In this document: piece after piece, positions 1-5,337 of the stretch
How positions within the stretch are numbered: position 1 is the stretch's first letter
Layout of the letters: each line of letters opens with the position of its first letter
Assembly (NCBI GenBank): GCA_021731425.1
Contig: JAKFXJ010000260.1
Location: forward strand, 1 to 5,337
Reading direction: 5' to 3'
Length of the DNA stretch: 5,337 nt
Source of the DNA: Limnohabitans sp.
GTDB taxonomy: Bacteria; Pseudomonadota; Gammaproteobacteria; Burkholderiales; Burkholderiaceae_C
Position numbers and translations under genes: made by a program
The notes under the pieces: generated by a model
Seen by the model: the letters and a program-made list of their open reading frames with translations, nothing else
The model's database searches: none
What the model was told of the DNA's origin: nothing

Positions 1-245
1 GCGTCTTGCCCGAAGAAAACGAGTTTATCGCACAAGCCTTCAGCGCCGCCAACCCGGACTTTGTCCCCCTGAACGTGGCGCAAGAGCTCGACAGGCTCAA
101 AGTGCCCCACGCAGCCAGTTTGTGCTCACCGGCCCCATCGGGCGATGCCCACCCCGATGCCCCGCCAGCGGGCACATTCCTGAGGCTGTGGCCCCATCGC
201 CATGCCACGGATGGGTTTTTTGCCGCAGCCTGGGTTAAAAAGTAA
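1..245 (+). CDS. RsmB/NOP (Sun)-family RNA m5C methyltransferase, C-terminal fragment
   Basis: Partial gene entering from the left; the frame starts with two bases of a split codon, continues V-L-P-E-E-N-E and ends at TAA 243-245. Enzymes of this family use S-adenosylmethionine to methylate C5 of cytosine in RNA; RsmB acts on 16S rRNA C967. The visible 80 residues contain the family's usual ending: an LPEENE stretch that follows the catalytic Thr-Cys-Ser motif in relatives, then LRLWPHRHATDGFFAA just before the stop. By that alignment the catalytic cysteine should lie immediately left of base 1, so it cannot be checked here. A Pro/Ala/Asp-rich insert (about residues 40-53 of the fragment) separates the two motifs and looks like a variable loop. 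I cannot tell rRNA-specific RsmB from other NOP/Sun paralogues with only the tail, so no gene symbol is given. No clear terminator follows. Confidence 0.85.
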   Translation, partial: VLPEENEFIAQAFSAANPDFVPLNVAQELDRLKVPHAASLCSPAPSGDAHPDAPPAGTFLRLWPHRHATDGFFAAAWVKK

Positions 246-261
246 TACTTTAAAACCCTTA

Positions 262-279
262 TCGGCCGAAGTCGGCCGA
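262..279. repeat. Paired 8-bp palindromes between the methyltransferase and the desaturase
   Basis: TCGGCCGA occurs twice (262-269 and 272-279), separated by AG. Each copy is its own reverse complement, so the pair can be read as a direct repeat or as a hairpin with an 8-bp stem. It lies 17 bases after the methyltransferase stop and is not followed directly by a T run (AAAACGCTG follows, then five T at 291-295), so it is at best a weak terminator. A protein-binding site is an alternative. The palindromes are seen; the role is unknown. Confidence 0.4.
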
Positions 280-324
280 AAACGCTGTCCTTTTTGGGGC
301 GGCAAACTTAAAATTGACGGATTG

Positions 325-336
325 CCTGAATTCAGG
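325..336. promoter_or_regulatory. Perfect 12-bp palindrome upstream of the desaturase; candidate operator
   Basis: CCTGAATTCAGG is a perfect inverted repeat without spacer, ending 21 bases before the desaturase ATG. The A/T-rich stretch just upstream holds TAAAAT (309-314), one mismatch from a -10 box, but no convincing -35 partner; TTGACG (314-319) is -35-like but has no good -10 partner. If the -10-like box is used, the palindrome would sit at the start of the transcript or just downstream of +1, where a repressor could block transcription. It does not match the DesT or FabR operator patterns as I recall them. Confidence 0.3.
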
Positions 337-357
337 TGCCAGTAGAAAGACAGACTC

Positions 358-1569
358 ATGTTGTTGCCTGATTGGGCTTTTTTGGATGCCGTGGTTCATT
401 GGATGGGCCATGGCCTGTTCGACTTGGCTTGGTGGCAGATGGTGTTGATCACTTTGGGCTTGACCCACATCACCATTGCCAGCGTGACCATTTTCTTGCA
501 CCGTCACCAAGCGCACCGCGCTTTGGACCTGCATGCCATTCCCTCGCACTTCTTCCGTTTCTGGCTGTGGTTGACCACCGGCCAGGTCACCAAAGAGTGG
601 GCGGCCATTCACCGCAAGCACCACGCCAAGTGCGAGCAAGCCGAAGACCCGCACAGCCCCCATGTGCACGGCATCAAAACCGTGTTGTTCACAGGCGCTG
701 AGCTGTACCGCAAAGAGTCCAAAAACCTCGAGACCATGAAGCGTTTCGGCCACGGCACGCCCGACGACTGGATCGAGCGCAACCTGTACACCCGCTTTTC
801 CTGGCAAGGCGTGGCCCTGATGCTGATCATCGATGTGGCCTTGTTCGGCTTCATTGGCCTGACCGTCTGGGCTGTGCAAATGGCTTGGATCCCGATCACG
901 GCGGCTGGCATCATCAATGGCGCGGCCCACTACTGGGGCTACCGCAACTTTGAGGCGCACGACGCCAGCACCAACATTTCGCCCTGGGGTATCTTGATCG
1001 GTGGCGAAGAGTTGCACAACAACCACCACACTTACCCCACCTCGGCCAAGTTGTCGGTCAAGCCTTACGAGTTCGACATCGGCTGGTTGTACATCCGTGT
1101 GCTTGAAACTTTGGGCATGGCGACGGTCAAGAAGACACCGCCCCGCCTGGCTTATGGCGACATTCGCCCGGTGGCCGACGAGAAGACCTTGGAAGCCCTG
1201 ATCGCCAACCGCTACGAAGTGATGGCGGGTTATGCACGCAACGTCAAAGCCGTGATGCAACAAGAAGCAGGCAAGCTCAAGCTGGACGCCAGCGTGTTGC
1301 AAGCGGCTCAGCGCTGGTTGCACCGCGATGCGGCCAAGGTGCCAGCGGCGGCTCAAGCCCAGCTCAAACAAGCCCGTGACGCCAGCCCAGTGCTCGACAA
1401 GATGGTGCAAATGCGTGACGAGCTGAGCCAGATCTGGCTCAACACCTCGCACTCCCGCGAGCAATTGGCCGCTGACCTGCAAGCCTGGTGCCGCCGTGCC
1501 GAAGAAAGCGGCATTGCCGCATTGCGCGACTTCTCGGTCAAGTTGCGGGCTGTGCGCCAAGCGACCTGA
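358..1569 (+). CDS. desA: DesA-type membrane fatty acid desaturase (likely delta-9)
   Basis: Complete 403-residue integral-membrane di-iron desaturase, expected to insert a cis double bond into saturated acyl chains and so tune membrane fluidity. The three diagnostic histidine boxes are intact: HRHQAH (48-53), HRKHH (85-89) and HNNHH (220-224), plus NGAAHYWGYRN (187-197) with the extra conserved histidine H191. Hydrophobic segments lie at about 28-47, 62-75 and 151-190. From about residue 260 the protein is a charged, helix-rich tail, with W-C-R-R-A-E near 489 bases from its start and an SGI/LRDF stretch close to the end; this matches the 'DesA/ISL3 alpha bundle tail' found in DesA desaturases and in ISL3 transposases. 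Residues 60-230 strongly resemble Pseudomonas DesA as I remember it; the delta-9 position is inferred. An in-frame TAG at 343-345 makes ATG 358 the first possible start; the ribosome binding site (AGAAAGA, 344-350) is weak. An intrinsic terminator follows 19 bases after the stop, so it is probably a single-gene unit. Confidence 0.95.
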   Translation: MLLPDWAFLDAVVHWMGHGLFDLAWWQMVLITLGLTHITIASVTIFLHRHQAHRALDLHAIPSHFFRFWLWLTTGQVTKEWAAIHRKHHAKCEQAEDPHSPHVHGIKTVLFTGAELYRKESKNLETMKRFGHGTPDDWIERNLYTRFSWQGVALMLIIDVALFGFIGLTVWAVQMAWIPITAAGIINGAAHYWGYRNFEAHDASTNISPWGILIGGEELHNNHHTYPTSAKLSVKPYEFDIGWLYIRVLETLGMATVKKTPPRLAYGDIRPVADEKTLEALIANRYEVMAGYARNVKAVMQQEAGKLKLDASVLQAAQRWLHRDAAKVPAAAQAQLKQARDASPVLDKMVQMRDELSQIWLNTSHSREQLAADLQAWCRRAEESGIAALRDFSVKLRAVRQAT

Positions 1570-1588
1570 AAATTGATGCATCCACTCT

Positions 1589-1615
1589 AAAAGGGCCCTC
1601 AGGGCCCTTTTTTTT
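1589..1615 (+). terminator. Intrinsic terminator of the desaturase gene
   Basis: AAAAGGGCCC (1589-1598), loop TCA (1599-1601) and GGGCCCTTTT (1602-1611) form a perfect 10-bp stem, and the T run spans 1608-1615 (eight T). It begins 19 bases after the desaturase stop. On the opposite strand the stem is followed by only TTTT, so it could work weakly in both directions, but no gene approaches from the right. Confidence 0.93.
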
Positions 1616-1780
1616 CGCTCGTACCGAACTCGGGCGAATGGTCAACCAGCCTCACTTGATTCGCCACTGTCATCCCAACCTCGGGTCCCAGCCCCCGATG
1701 GGCAAAAAACATGGGTGCTCCACCAGTTGGCAATGGGTCCGCTAGGCCGCCTTGGCCCATGGTGCTCTGCACATTCAAAA

Positions 1781-1900
1781 AAGCTCACCAAATTTCTTGT
1801 TTCGAATCCGCCATTTGGAGGATTTCTATTTGAGGATTGTTGAAATTGGCAAATACAGAAATACTCAATTCATAAATTTGAATACCAATGGTAACCCTAA
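1781..1900 (+). promoter_or_regulatory. AT-rich probable promoter region for the lipoprotein-adhesin unit
   Basis: This stretch has 40 G/C in 120 bases (33%), far below the neighbouring genes. It contains -35-like hexamers TTGAAA (1840-1845) and TTGGCA (1846-1851), and A/T-rich -10-like sequences around 1870-1878, but no pair with good hexamers and 16-18 bp spacing, so I do not fix a start site. Short inverted repeats are present: ATTCA/TGAAT (1868-1872 and 1879-1883) and TACC/GGTA (1883-1886 and 1890-1893). Transcription from here would leave a 5' leader of over 100 bases. The composition is also what H-NS-like silencers bind; that is inference. Confidence 0.35.
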
Positions 1901-2022
1901 AGAAAAAATCTGATGTCATGCGAAGTTTGACTCGCTACCAGAGCCGTCATGTCGCTCGTCCTTTCATCGATCCCTGTGCGCAGCGACCACAACTGGCCAA
2001 GCACTTGCACATGAACCTGTCC

Positions 2023-2029
2023 AGGAAAG
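2023..2029 (+). promoter_or_regulatory. Ribosome binding site of the OmpA-like lipoprotein
   Basis: AGGAAAG ends four bases before ATG 2034, putting AGGA seven bases from the start. It is the best Shine-Dalgarno match in the window and supports this start, which also places the signal peptide exactly at the N-terminus. Confidence 0.65.
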
Positions 2030-2033
2030 AACA

Positions 2034-2993
2034 ATGAAAACTCAAAAAACCAATCTTTTCATCAGCGTGTTGTTGGGCGCCCTCTTGCTTGCAGGCTGCG
2101 CTCAAACCACCACCCGTCAAACACCAGAGCTCAGCAAAGAGCGACGCAGTCTGGAGCCCATCGTGTCACTGGGCAGCAGCTTCAAGGCACTGCCAGCGGT
2201 CAGCAACACACAAAGCCGGGTGGTCCTGTACCGCGACGCCCAAAGCGCCTTGACCGGCGCAACCAGCATCTTCATGGACGAGCGCTACCACGCCTCACTT
2301 GAAGCGGGTGCATGGAGTTCACTTTGCTACAAGAGCGGCCCCGTCGAGATGGGTGCGCGGCAAATGCGTGTGGGCAGCTCCCCCAAAGACCTGCCCGATA
2401 CCATCACCGCCTTGACCTTGATGCCAGGTCAAACGCATTACGTTCGTGTGCAGACCAACGGTGCTAAGCCGGTGTTGCAACCCGTGGCAGCGGCCCAAGC
2501 GCTGCAAGAGCTGGCCGGCACCCGCCAGCAGATCCATACCGTCTCTCGCGTGGCCATCGACTGCCAGCCAGAGACCGCACCTGCAGTGGTTGCACCATTG
2601 CCTGTTCAAACCTACACACTGGCGGCGGACACCCTGTTCGCTTTTGACCGCGCCGACCGCGCCGCCATGACCAATGCGGGCACCCGGGCCATTGACCAGC
2701 TGCTCTCGCGCCTGAGTCAAGACTTCAGCCGCATCGACCGCGTGCACCTGATCGGCCACGCCGACCCGCTGGGCAAAGCCGAGCGCAATGAGCGCTTGGC
2801 CATCGAGCGGGCGCTGACGGTGCGCGAGCACATCTTGCGCAGCGGCGCTGTCGCAGCCCCCATCACTGTCGAGGGCCGCGGCAGCCGCGAGCCTGTGGTG
2901 AGCAGCTGCGGCAAACCGGCCACGCCCCAAACCATTGCCTGCAACCAGCCTAACCGCCGCGTGTCGGTGGAGGTCAGCGGAGTGCGCCGCTGA
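2034..2993 (+). CDS. OmpA-family outer-membrane lipoprotein
   Basis: Complete 319-residue lipoprotein. It begins with a basic N-terminus (MKTQKTN), a hydrophobic core (8-19) and a lipobox L19-A20-G21-C22, so C22 should be lipidated; residue A23 at +2 favours outer-membrane sorting. Residues 23-190 form a domain I do not recognise, with beta-strand-like stretches such as RVVLYR (62-67) and ATSIFMDERYHASL (76-89). Residues about 191-316 are an OmpA-like peptidoglycan-binding domain: GHADPLG (241-247), then N252 and L255-A256-I257-E258-R259-A260, EGRGSREPV, and NRRVSVEV (307-314). D244 and R259 are 15 apart, matching the pair that binds diaminopimelate in Acinetobacter OmpA. C292 and C303 fit the OmpA-type disulfide; C98 and C177 may form a second one in the N-terminal domain. 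The adhesin gene follows 144 bases downstream in the same direction. Family is certain; a role in adhesin export or anchoring is inferred from position. Confidence 0.95.
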   Translation: MKTQKTNLFISVLLGALLLAGCAQTTTRQTPELSKERRSLEPIVSLGSSFKALPAVSNTQSRVVLYRDAQSALTGATSIFMDERYHASLEAGAWSSLCYKSGPVEMGARQMRVGSSPKDLPDTITALTLMPGQTHYVRVQTNGAKPVLQPVAAAQALQELAGTRQQIHTVSRVAIDCQPETAPAVVAPLPVQTYTLAADTLFAFDRADRAAMTNAGTRAIDQLLSRLSQDFSRIDRVHLIGHADPLGKAERNERLAIERALTVREHILRSGAVAAPITVEGRGSREPVVSSCGKPATPQTIACNQPNRRVSVEVSGVRR

Positions 2994-3006
2994 TGGCCAT
3001 CGTGTC

Positions 3007-3028
3007 ATGGCGATCGCAGCGTCGCCAT
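3007..3028. repeat. Hairpin downstream of the lipoprotein gene
   Basis: ATGGCGA (3007-3013) and TCGCCAT (3022-3028) are perfect reverse complements around TCGCAGCG. There is no T run, so it is not a standard intrinsic terminator. It could slow transcription, protect the 3' end of the lipoprotein message, or be a diverged copy of the adjacent repeat at 3039-3073, with which it shares the loop sequence CGCAGCG. A separate 10-bp palindrome, GATGGCCATC (2992-3001), overlaps the lipoprotein stop codon. Confidence 0.5.
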
Positions 3029-3038
3029 CCACGCTCAC

Positions 3039-3073
3039 CGTCATTGCGAGGAGCGCAGCGACGCGGCAATCCA
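3039..3073. repeat. Interspersed palindromic repeat of the CGTCATTGCGAGGAGC type
   Basis: The segment opens with CGTCATTGCGAGGAGCG and closes with ACGCGGCAATCCA, giving outer arms ATTGC (3042-3046) and GCAAT (3066-3070) around a G+C-rich centre with CGCAGCG (3054-3060). I recognise this as a short intergenic repeat seen in many copies in diverse bacterial genomes, often written from the other strand as GGATTGC...GCAATGACG. Here it lies between two genes of what may be one transcription unit. Its copy number in this genome cannot be seen from one window. Confidence 0.65.
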
Positions 3074-3137
3074 TTTATTCGGTGTAGCCAGCCCTGCACC
3101 CACTGTCCCCTTTCAGTCTGACACCCCGTAAAACGCC

Positions 3138-5337
3138 ATGACCAAACAATACAAAGTCCTCGTCAACACAGGCAAAGCCGAGACCAAGCAAACCATCGAC
3201 ATCCAACAAGGCGCGGGTGACAAAGGCCAGCCGGTGCGCATCAAGGCGCAAGCGGGGGCCAAATACGAACTGCAAGAGCTTGGCCGCAAAAAGCCTGTGG
3301 GCCCCGATTACGTCAAGGCCAAACGCGTTGGCAAGGACCTGCACATCCTCTTTGAAGACGAGAGCCAGGCCAGCCTCATCATCGAGGACTACTACGAGGT
3401 CATGCCCGAGGGCTACAACGGCGTCATTGGTCAGGCAGAAAACGGCGGCTTCTACGAGTACATCCCCGAAGACCCGCGTGTGCCCGGCCTTATCCCCGAG
3501 TTGGCCGAGGGGGGCAATGCGGTCAACGTGGCGCTGGGCGGCGCTGGCGTCTCGCCCGTGGGCGCAGCGGTGGCTGCGGCTGGCTTCCCGCTGCTGGGAG
3601 CTCTGGGCTTGCTGGGCGCTGTTGGGGTCGCGGCCTTGGTGGCCAACCAAGACAGTCCCACCAAGGGCAACACCGGGGGCGACCTCAGCAATGCCAGCGA
3701 CAGCGGCAGCTCCAGCACAGACAACCTCACCAAGCAGAACAACAACCTGGTCATCAACGGCAAAGGGGTGCCCAACAGCACCGTGGATGTGGTGATCAAG
3801 GACGACAGCGGCAAAGTTGTCTACGAGGGCAAAGCCACCACGGACGCCAGTGGCAACTACAGCTACACCGTGCCCGGCCCATTGCCAGACGGCAAGTACA
3901 CCCCCTTCATGAACGGCGCCGAGGGTGAGCCCTTCACCATCGACACCGTCACCCGCATTGACATGACCAACGCCGGCAAGGCCGGCACCACCGATCCCAT
4001 CAGCGGCACAACAGAGCCCGGCGCCACTGTGAAGGTCTATGACGCCAGCGGCAACCTGATTGGTCAGACCACCGCGGACAGCAGCGGCAACTGGAGCCTC
4101 AAGCCGGTCAACCCGGTGCCCGCAGGCGAGATCCGCGCCGAGGCCACCGACGCCGCAGGCAACACCGCCAACGACAAAGACACCAACAGCAGCAACAGTG
4201 CCAGCAACAAAACCGCACTGACGATCGACCCGATCTCCAGCGACAACGTGCTGATGGCCAGCGAGCAAGGCGCCAGCTCCTACACCGTGACCGGCAAAGT
4301 CACAGGCAAATACGCCGAAGGCGATGTGGTCGAGCTCGCGCTCAACGGCAAAAAATACGCAGCGATCGTGGCCGCCGACGGCAGCTACAGCGTGCCAGTG
4401 TCCATGGCCGACCTCAAGGCCGACCCCGACACCAAGATCGAAGCCACCGTCACCGGCACCAACGGCGACAAGGCCAGCGCTGCGCAGGACTACACCGTCG
4501 AAGCGGGCAACACCAACACCAAGACAGCGCTGAGTATCAACCCGGTCACTGCCGACAACATCCTCTCCGCCGCAGAGAACACGGGCAGCTTGGCCATCAC
4601 AGGCAAGGTCACGGGCAAATACGCTGCGGGCGACACCGTCACACTCACAGTCAACGGCAAAACCTTCACAGGCGCTGCTGCAGCCGACGGCACTTACAGC
4701 ATCAATGTGCCAGCGGCCGATCTGAGCGCTGACCAAGACACCCAGATCGACGGCACGGTCACGGGCACGGGCGGCACCCTAGCCAGTGCCATGCAGGACT
4801 ACGGCGTGAGCAGCAGCAACGACCGTAACTTCGATCTCACACCTGAGGGTGACACCACGCCGCCCACCATCGAAGTCGAGCGACTGGGCAGCGGCACGCT
4901 CACCAGCAGCGAGACCATCCGCTTTACGCTGTCCGAGGCCAGCACCGATTTCAGCCAGGCCGATGTCACCGTCGCGGGCGGCACGCTCTCGAACTTCACA
5001 CCGGTGCCCACCTCTGGCACCGCAGGCACGGGCTACAAGGTCTATACCGCCACCTTCACGCCTTCTGCCAACAGCACCGGCACGGCCACCATTGGCGTGG
5101 CGGCGGGCAAGTTTGCCGACAACGCGGGCAACCAGAACCTGGACACCTTCAGTGGCGCCACTGGTGCTGTGACCGGCCAAGTGGTAGAGAGCAACAACCT
5201 CGTCTCCATCGCATACAACACGCAAGCCAACCCCAACCCGCCTGCCGACACCTCGGCGCCCAGCGTCATCGTGGCGCGTGCGGGCAGCGGCAATCTGGCC
5301 AGCGGCAACACCGAGCTGATCACCTTCACCCTGTCTG
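3138..5337 (+). CDS. BapA/LapA-like giant Ig-repeat adhesin, N-terminal part
   Basis: Open frame from ATG 3138 to the window edge with no stop (733 residues plus one base). An in-frame TAA at 3129-3131 makes ATG 3138 the first possible start; no clear ribosome binding site precedes it. Residues 1-115 resemble the BapA prefix-like domain of secreted biofilm adhesins: a beta-rich region with [13 protein letters not shown] (63-75) and [10 protein letters not shown] (79-88). There is no Sec signal peptide. Residues 125-172 are Ala/Gly-rich with a hydrophobic stretch at 141-169, then a Gly/Ser/Asn linker (173-200). Ig-like domains follow at about 203-274 and 275-346, two related copies at 358-456 and 462-557, another type at 573-686, and the start of its second copy at 704-733. 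No cysteine and a single tryptophan (W319) are visible, as is common in type I-secreted adhesins. Export by a type I system is inferred; RTX repeats and the secretion signal would lie near the unseen C-terminus. Role: probable surface attachment and biofilm formation. Confidence 0.92.
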   Translation, partial: MTKQYKVLVNTGKAETKQTIDIQQGAGDKGQPVRIKAQAGAKYELQELGRKKPVGPDYVKAKRVGKDLHILFEDESQASLIIEDYYEVMPEGYNGVIGQAENGGFYEYIPEDPRVPGLIPELAEGGNAVNVALGGAGVSPVGAAVAAAGFPLLGALGLLGAVGVAALVANQDSPTKGNTGGDLSNASDSGSSSTDNLTKQNNNLVINGKGVPNSTVDVVIKDDSGKVVYEGKATTDASGNYSYTVPGPLPDGKYTPFMNGAEGEPFTIDTVTRIDMTNAGKAGTTDPISGTTEPGATVKVYDASGNLIGQTTADSSGNWSLKPVNPVPAGEIRAEATDAAGNTANDKDTNSSNSASNKTALTIDPISSDNVLMASEQGASSYTVTGKVTGKYAEGDVVELALNGKKYAAIVAADGSYSVPVSMADLKADPDTKIEATVTGTNGDKASAAQDYTVEAGNTNTKTALSINPVTADNILSAAENTGSLAITGKVTGKYAAGDTVTLTVNGKTFTGAAAADGTYSINVPAADLSADQDTQIDGTVTGTGGTLASAMQDYGVSSSNDRNFDLTPEGDTTPPTIEVERLGSGTLTSSETIRFTLSEASTDFSQADVTVAGGTLSNFTPVPTSGTAGTGYKVYTATFTPSANSTGTATIGVAAGKFADNAGNQNLDTFSGATGAVTGQVVESNNLVSIAYNTQANPNPPADTSAPSVIVARAGSGNLASGNTELITFTLS
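4209..4505 (+). repeat. Adhesin Ig-like repeat, copy 1
   Basis: Encodes residues 358-456. Landmarks are [15 protein letters not shown] at the start, [15 protein letters not shown] (386-400), [14 protein letters not shown], and QDYTVE at the end. Domains of this style form beta-sandwich rods in Bap-like adhesins. The copy is one residue longer than copy 2, before the GKVTGKY motif. Confidence 0.75.
4521..4808 (+). repeat. Adhesin Ig-like repeat, copy 2
   Basis: Encodes residues 462-557. It aligns with copy 1 at a 104-residue offset at the start and 103 after the indel: [30 protein letters not shown] (489-503), [14 protein letters not shown] and QDYGV. The copies differ at many residues and silent sites, so the duplication is not recent. 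Confidence 0.75.
4854..5195 (+). repeat. Adhesin second-type Ig-like domain, first copy
   Basis: Encodes residues 573-686: [20 protein letters not shown], then IRFTLSE, a variable middle, and [10 protein letters not shown] (658-667) near the end. The opening recurs 132 residues later ([20 protein letters not shown], 707-726) and is cut by the window end, showing a second tandem family with a period near 396 bases. The FTLSE and DNAGN pattern fits bacterial Ig-like domains of the Big_12 sort; the exact Pfam family is a guess. Confidence 0.6.

Larger units (their letters stand above)
1616..2033. other. Long intergenic region with no convincing gene
   Basis: These 418 bases separate the desaturase terminator from the lipoprotein gene. 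The left part (1616-1775) has ordinary base composition and an imperfect inverted repeat, ATGGGTC (1733-1739) against GGCCCAT (1754-1760, one G-T pair). The centre is AT-rich. The right part holds a 49-codon open frame (ATG 1888, stop TGA 2035-2037) that overlaps the lipoprotein start as ATGA; it has no ribosome binding site and could be chance. No tRNA, riboswitch or mobile-element end was recognised. Confidence 0.6.

Noticed and set aside
259..1581. 440-codon open frame on the - strand
   Set aside because: Antisense to the desaturase with its intact histidine boxes. It reads across the intrinsic terminator and intergenic DNA and resembles no protein family.
1599..1772. 57-codon open frame on the - strand in the intergenic region
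   Set aside because: It has only a GTG start without a ribosome binding site and its stop falls in the loop of the desaturase terminator. I see no family resemblance, though a protein search could test for a gene remnant.
3007..3028. Hairpin considered as an intrinsic terminator between lipoprotein and adhesin
   Set aside because: The stem is good but no T run follows (CCACGCTCACC), so it was recorded as a hairpin repeat instead.
3039..3073. Short repeat considered as an insertion-sequence end or attachment site
   Set aside because: No matching second end, transposase or integrase is present, and the motif fits a dispersed intergenic repeat better.
2319..3074. 251-codon - strand open frame opposite the lipoprotein
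   Set aside because: Antisense shadow of the OmpA domain; it runs through the intergenic hairpins and has no domain signature.
3075..4736. 553-codon open frame on the - strand
   Set aside because: It lies antisense to the adhesin, which has clear domains and repeats on the + strand. Its translation is low-complexity Val/Ala/Gly/Asp-rich and has no recognisable motif; the frame stays open because the adhesin avoids codons that would give stops on the other strand.

Overview
The window looks like a chromosomal segment of a betaproteobacterium. Order Burkholderiales, family Comamonadaceae, is my best guess from protein style, G+C-rich codon use and the desaturase type; this is inference, not a database match. 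All genes I can support lie on the + strand. Four are recognisable, and two of them run off the window edges.

Bases 1-245 are the C-terminal tail of an RsmB/NOP (Sun)-family RNA m5C methyltransferase. A 112-bp gap holds two small palindromic sites and no gene. Bases 358-1569 encode a complete 403-residue membrane fatty acid desaturase of the DesA type, with all three histidine boxes and a long helical C-terminal tail. It is closed by a textbook intrinsic terminator at 1589-1615.

Bases 1616-2033 form a long non-coding stretch whose middle is strikingly AT-rich (40 G/C in 120 bases over 1781-1900). It probably carries the promoter and leader of the next transcription unit. Its last 150 bases also contain a 49-codon open frame that overlaps the next start as ATGA.

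The second half is a cell-surface locus. Bases 2034-2993 encode an outer-membrane lipoprotein with an unrecognised N-terminal domain and a C-terminal OmpA-like peptidoglycan-binding domain. After a 144-bp gap with two hairpin-type repeats comes the start of a very large protein (3138 to beyond 5337, 733 residues visible). It has a BapA/LapA-style N-terminal prefix domain, an Ala/Gly-rich hydrophobic segment, then tandem bacterial Ig-like domains, with no cysteine. This is the N-terminus of a giant repetitive biofilm adhesin of the kind usually exported by a type I secretion system. The lipoprotein and adhesin are co-oriented and plausibly work together at the envelope, the lipoprotein tethering the outer membrane to peptidoglycan near the export or retention site.

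The adhesin frame has no stop before the window ends. A long antisense open frame (3075-4736, - strand) covers the same DNA but is a codon-bias shadow. I see no RNA genes, CRISPR arrays, insertion sequences or attachment sites.
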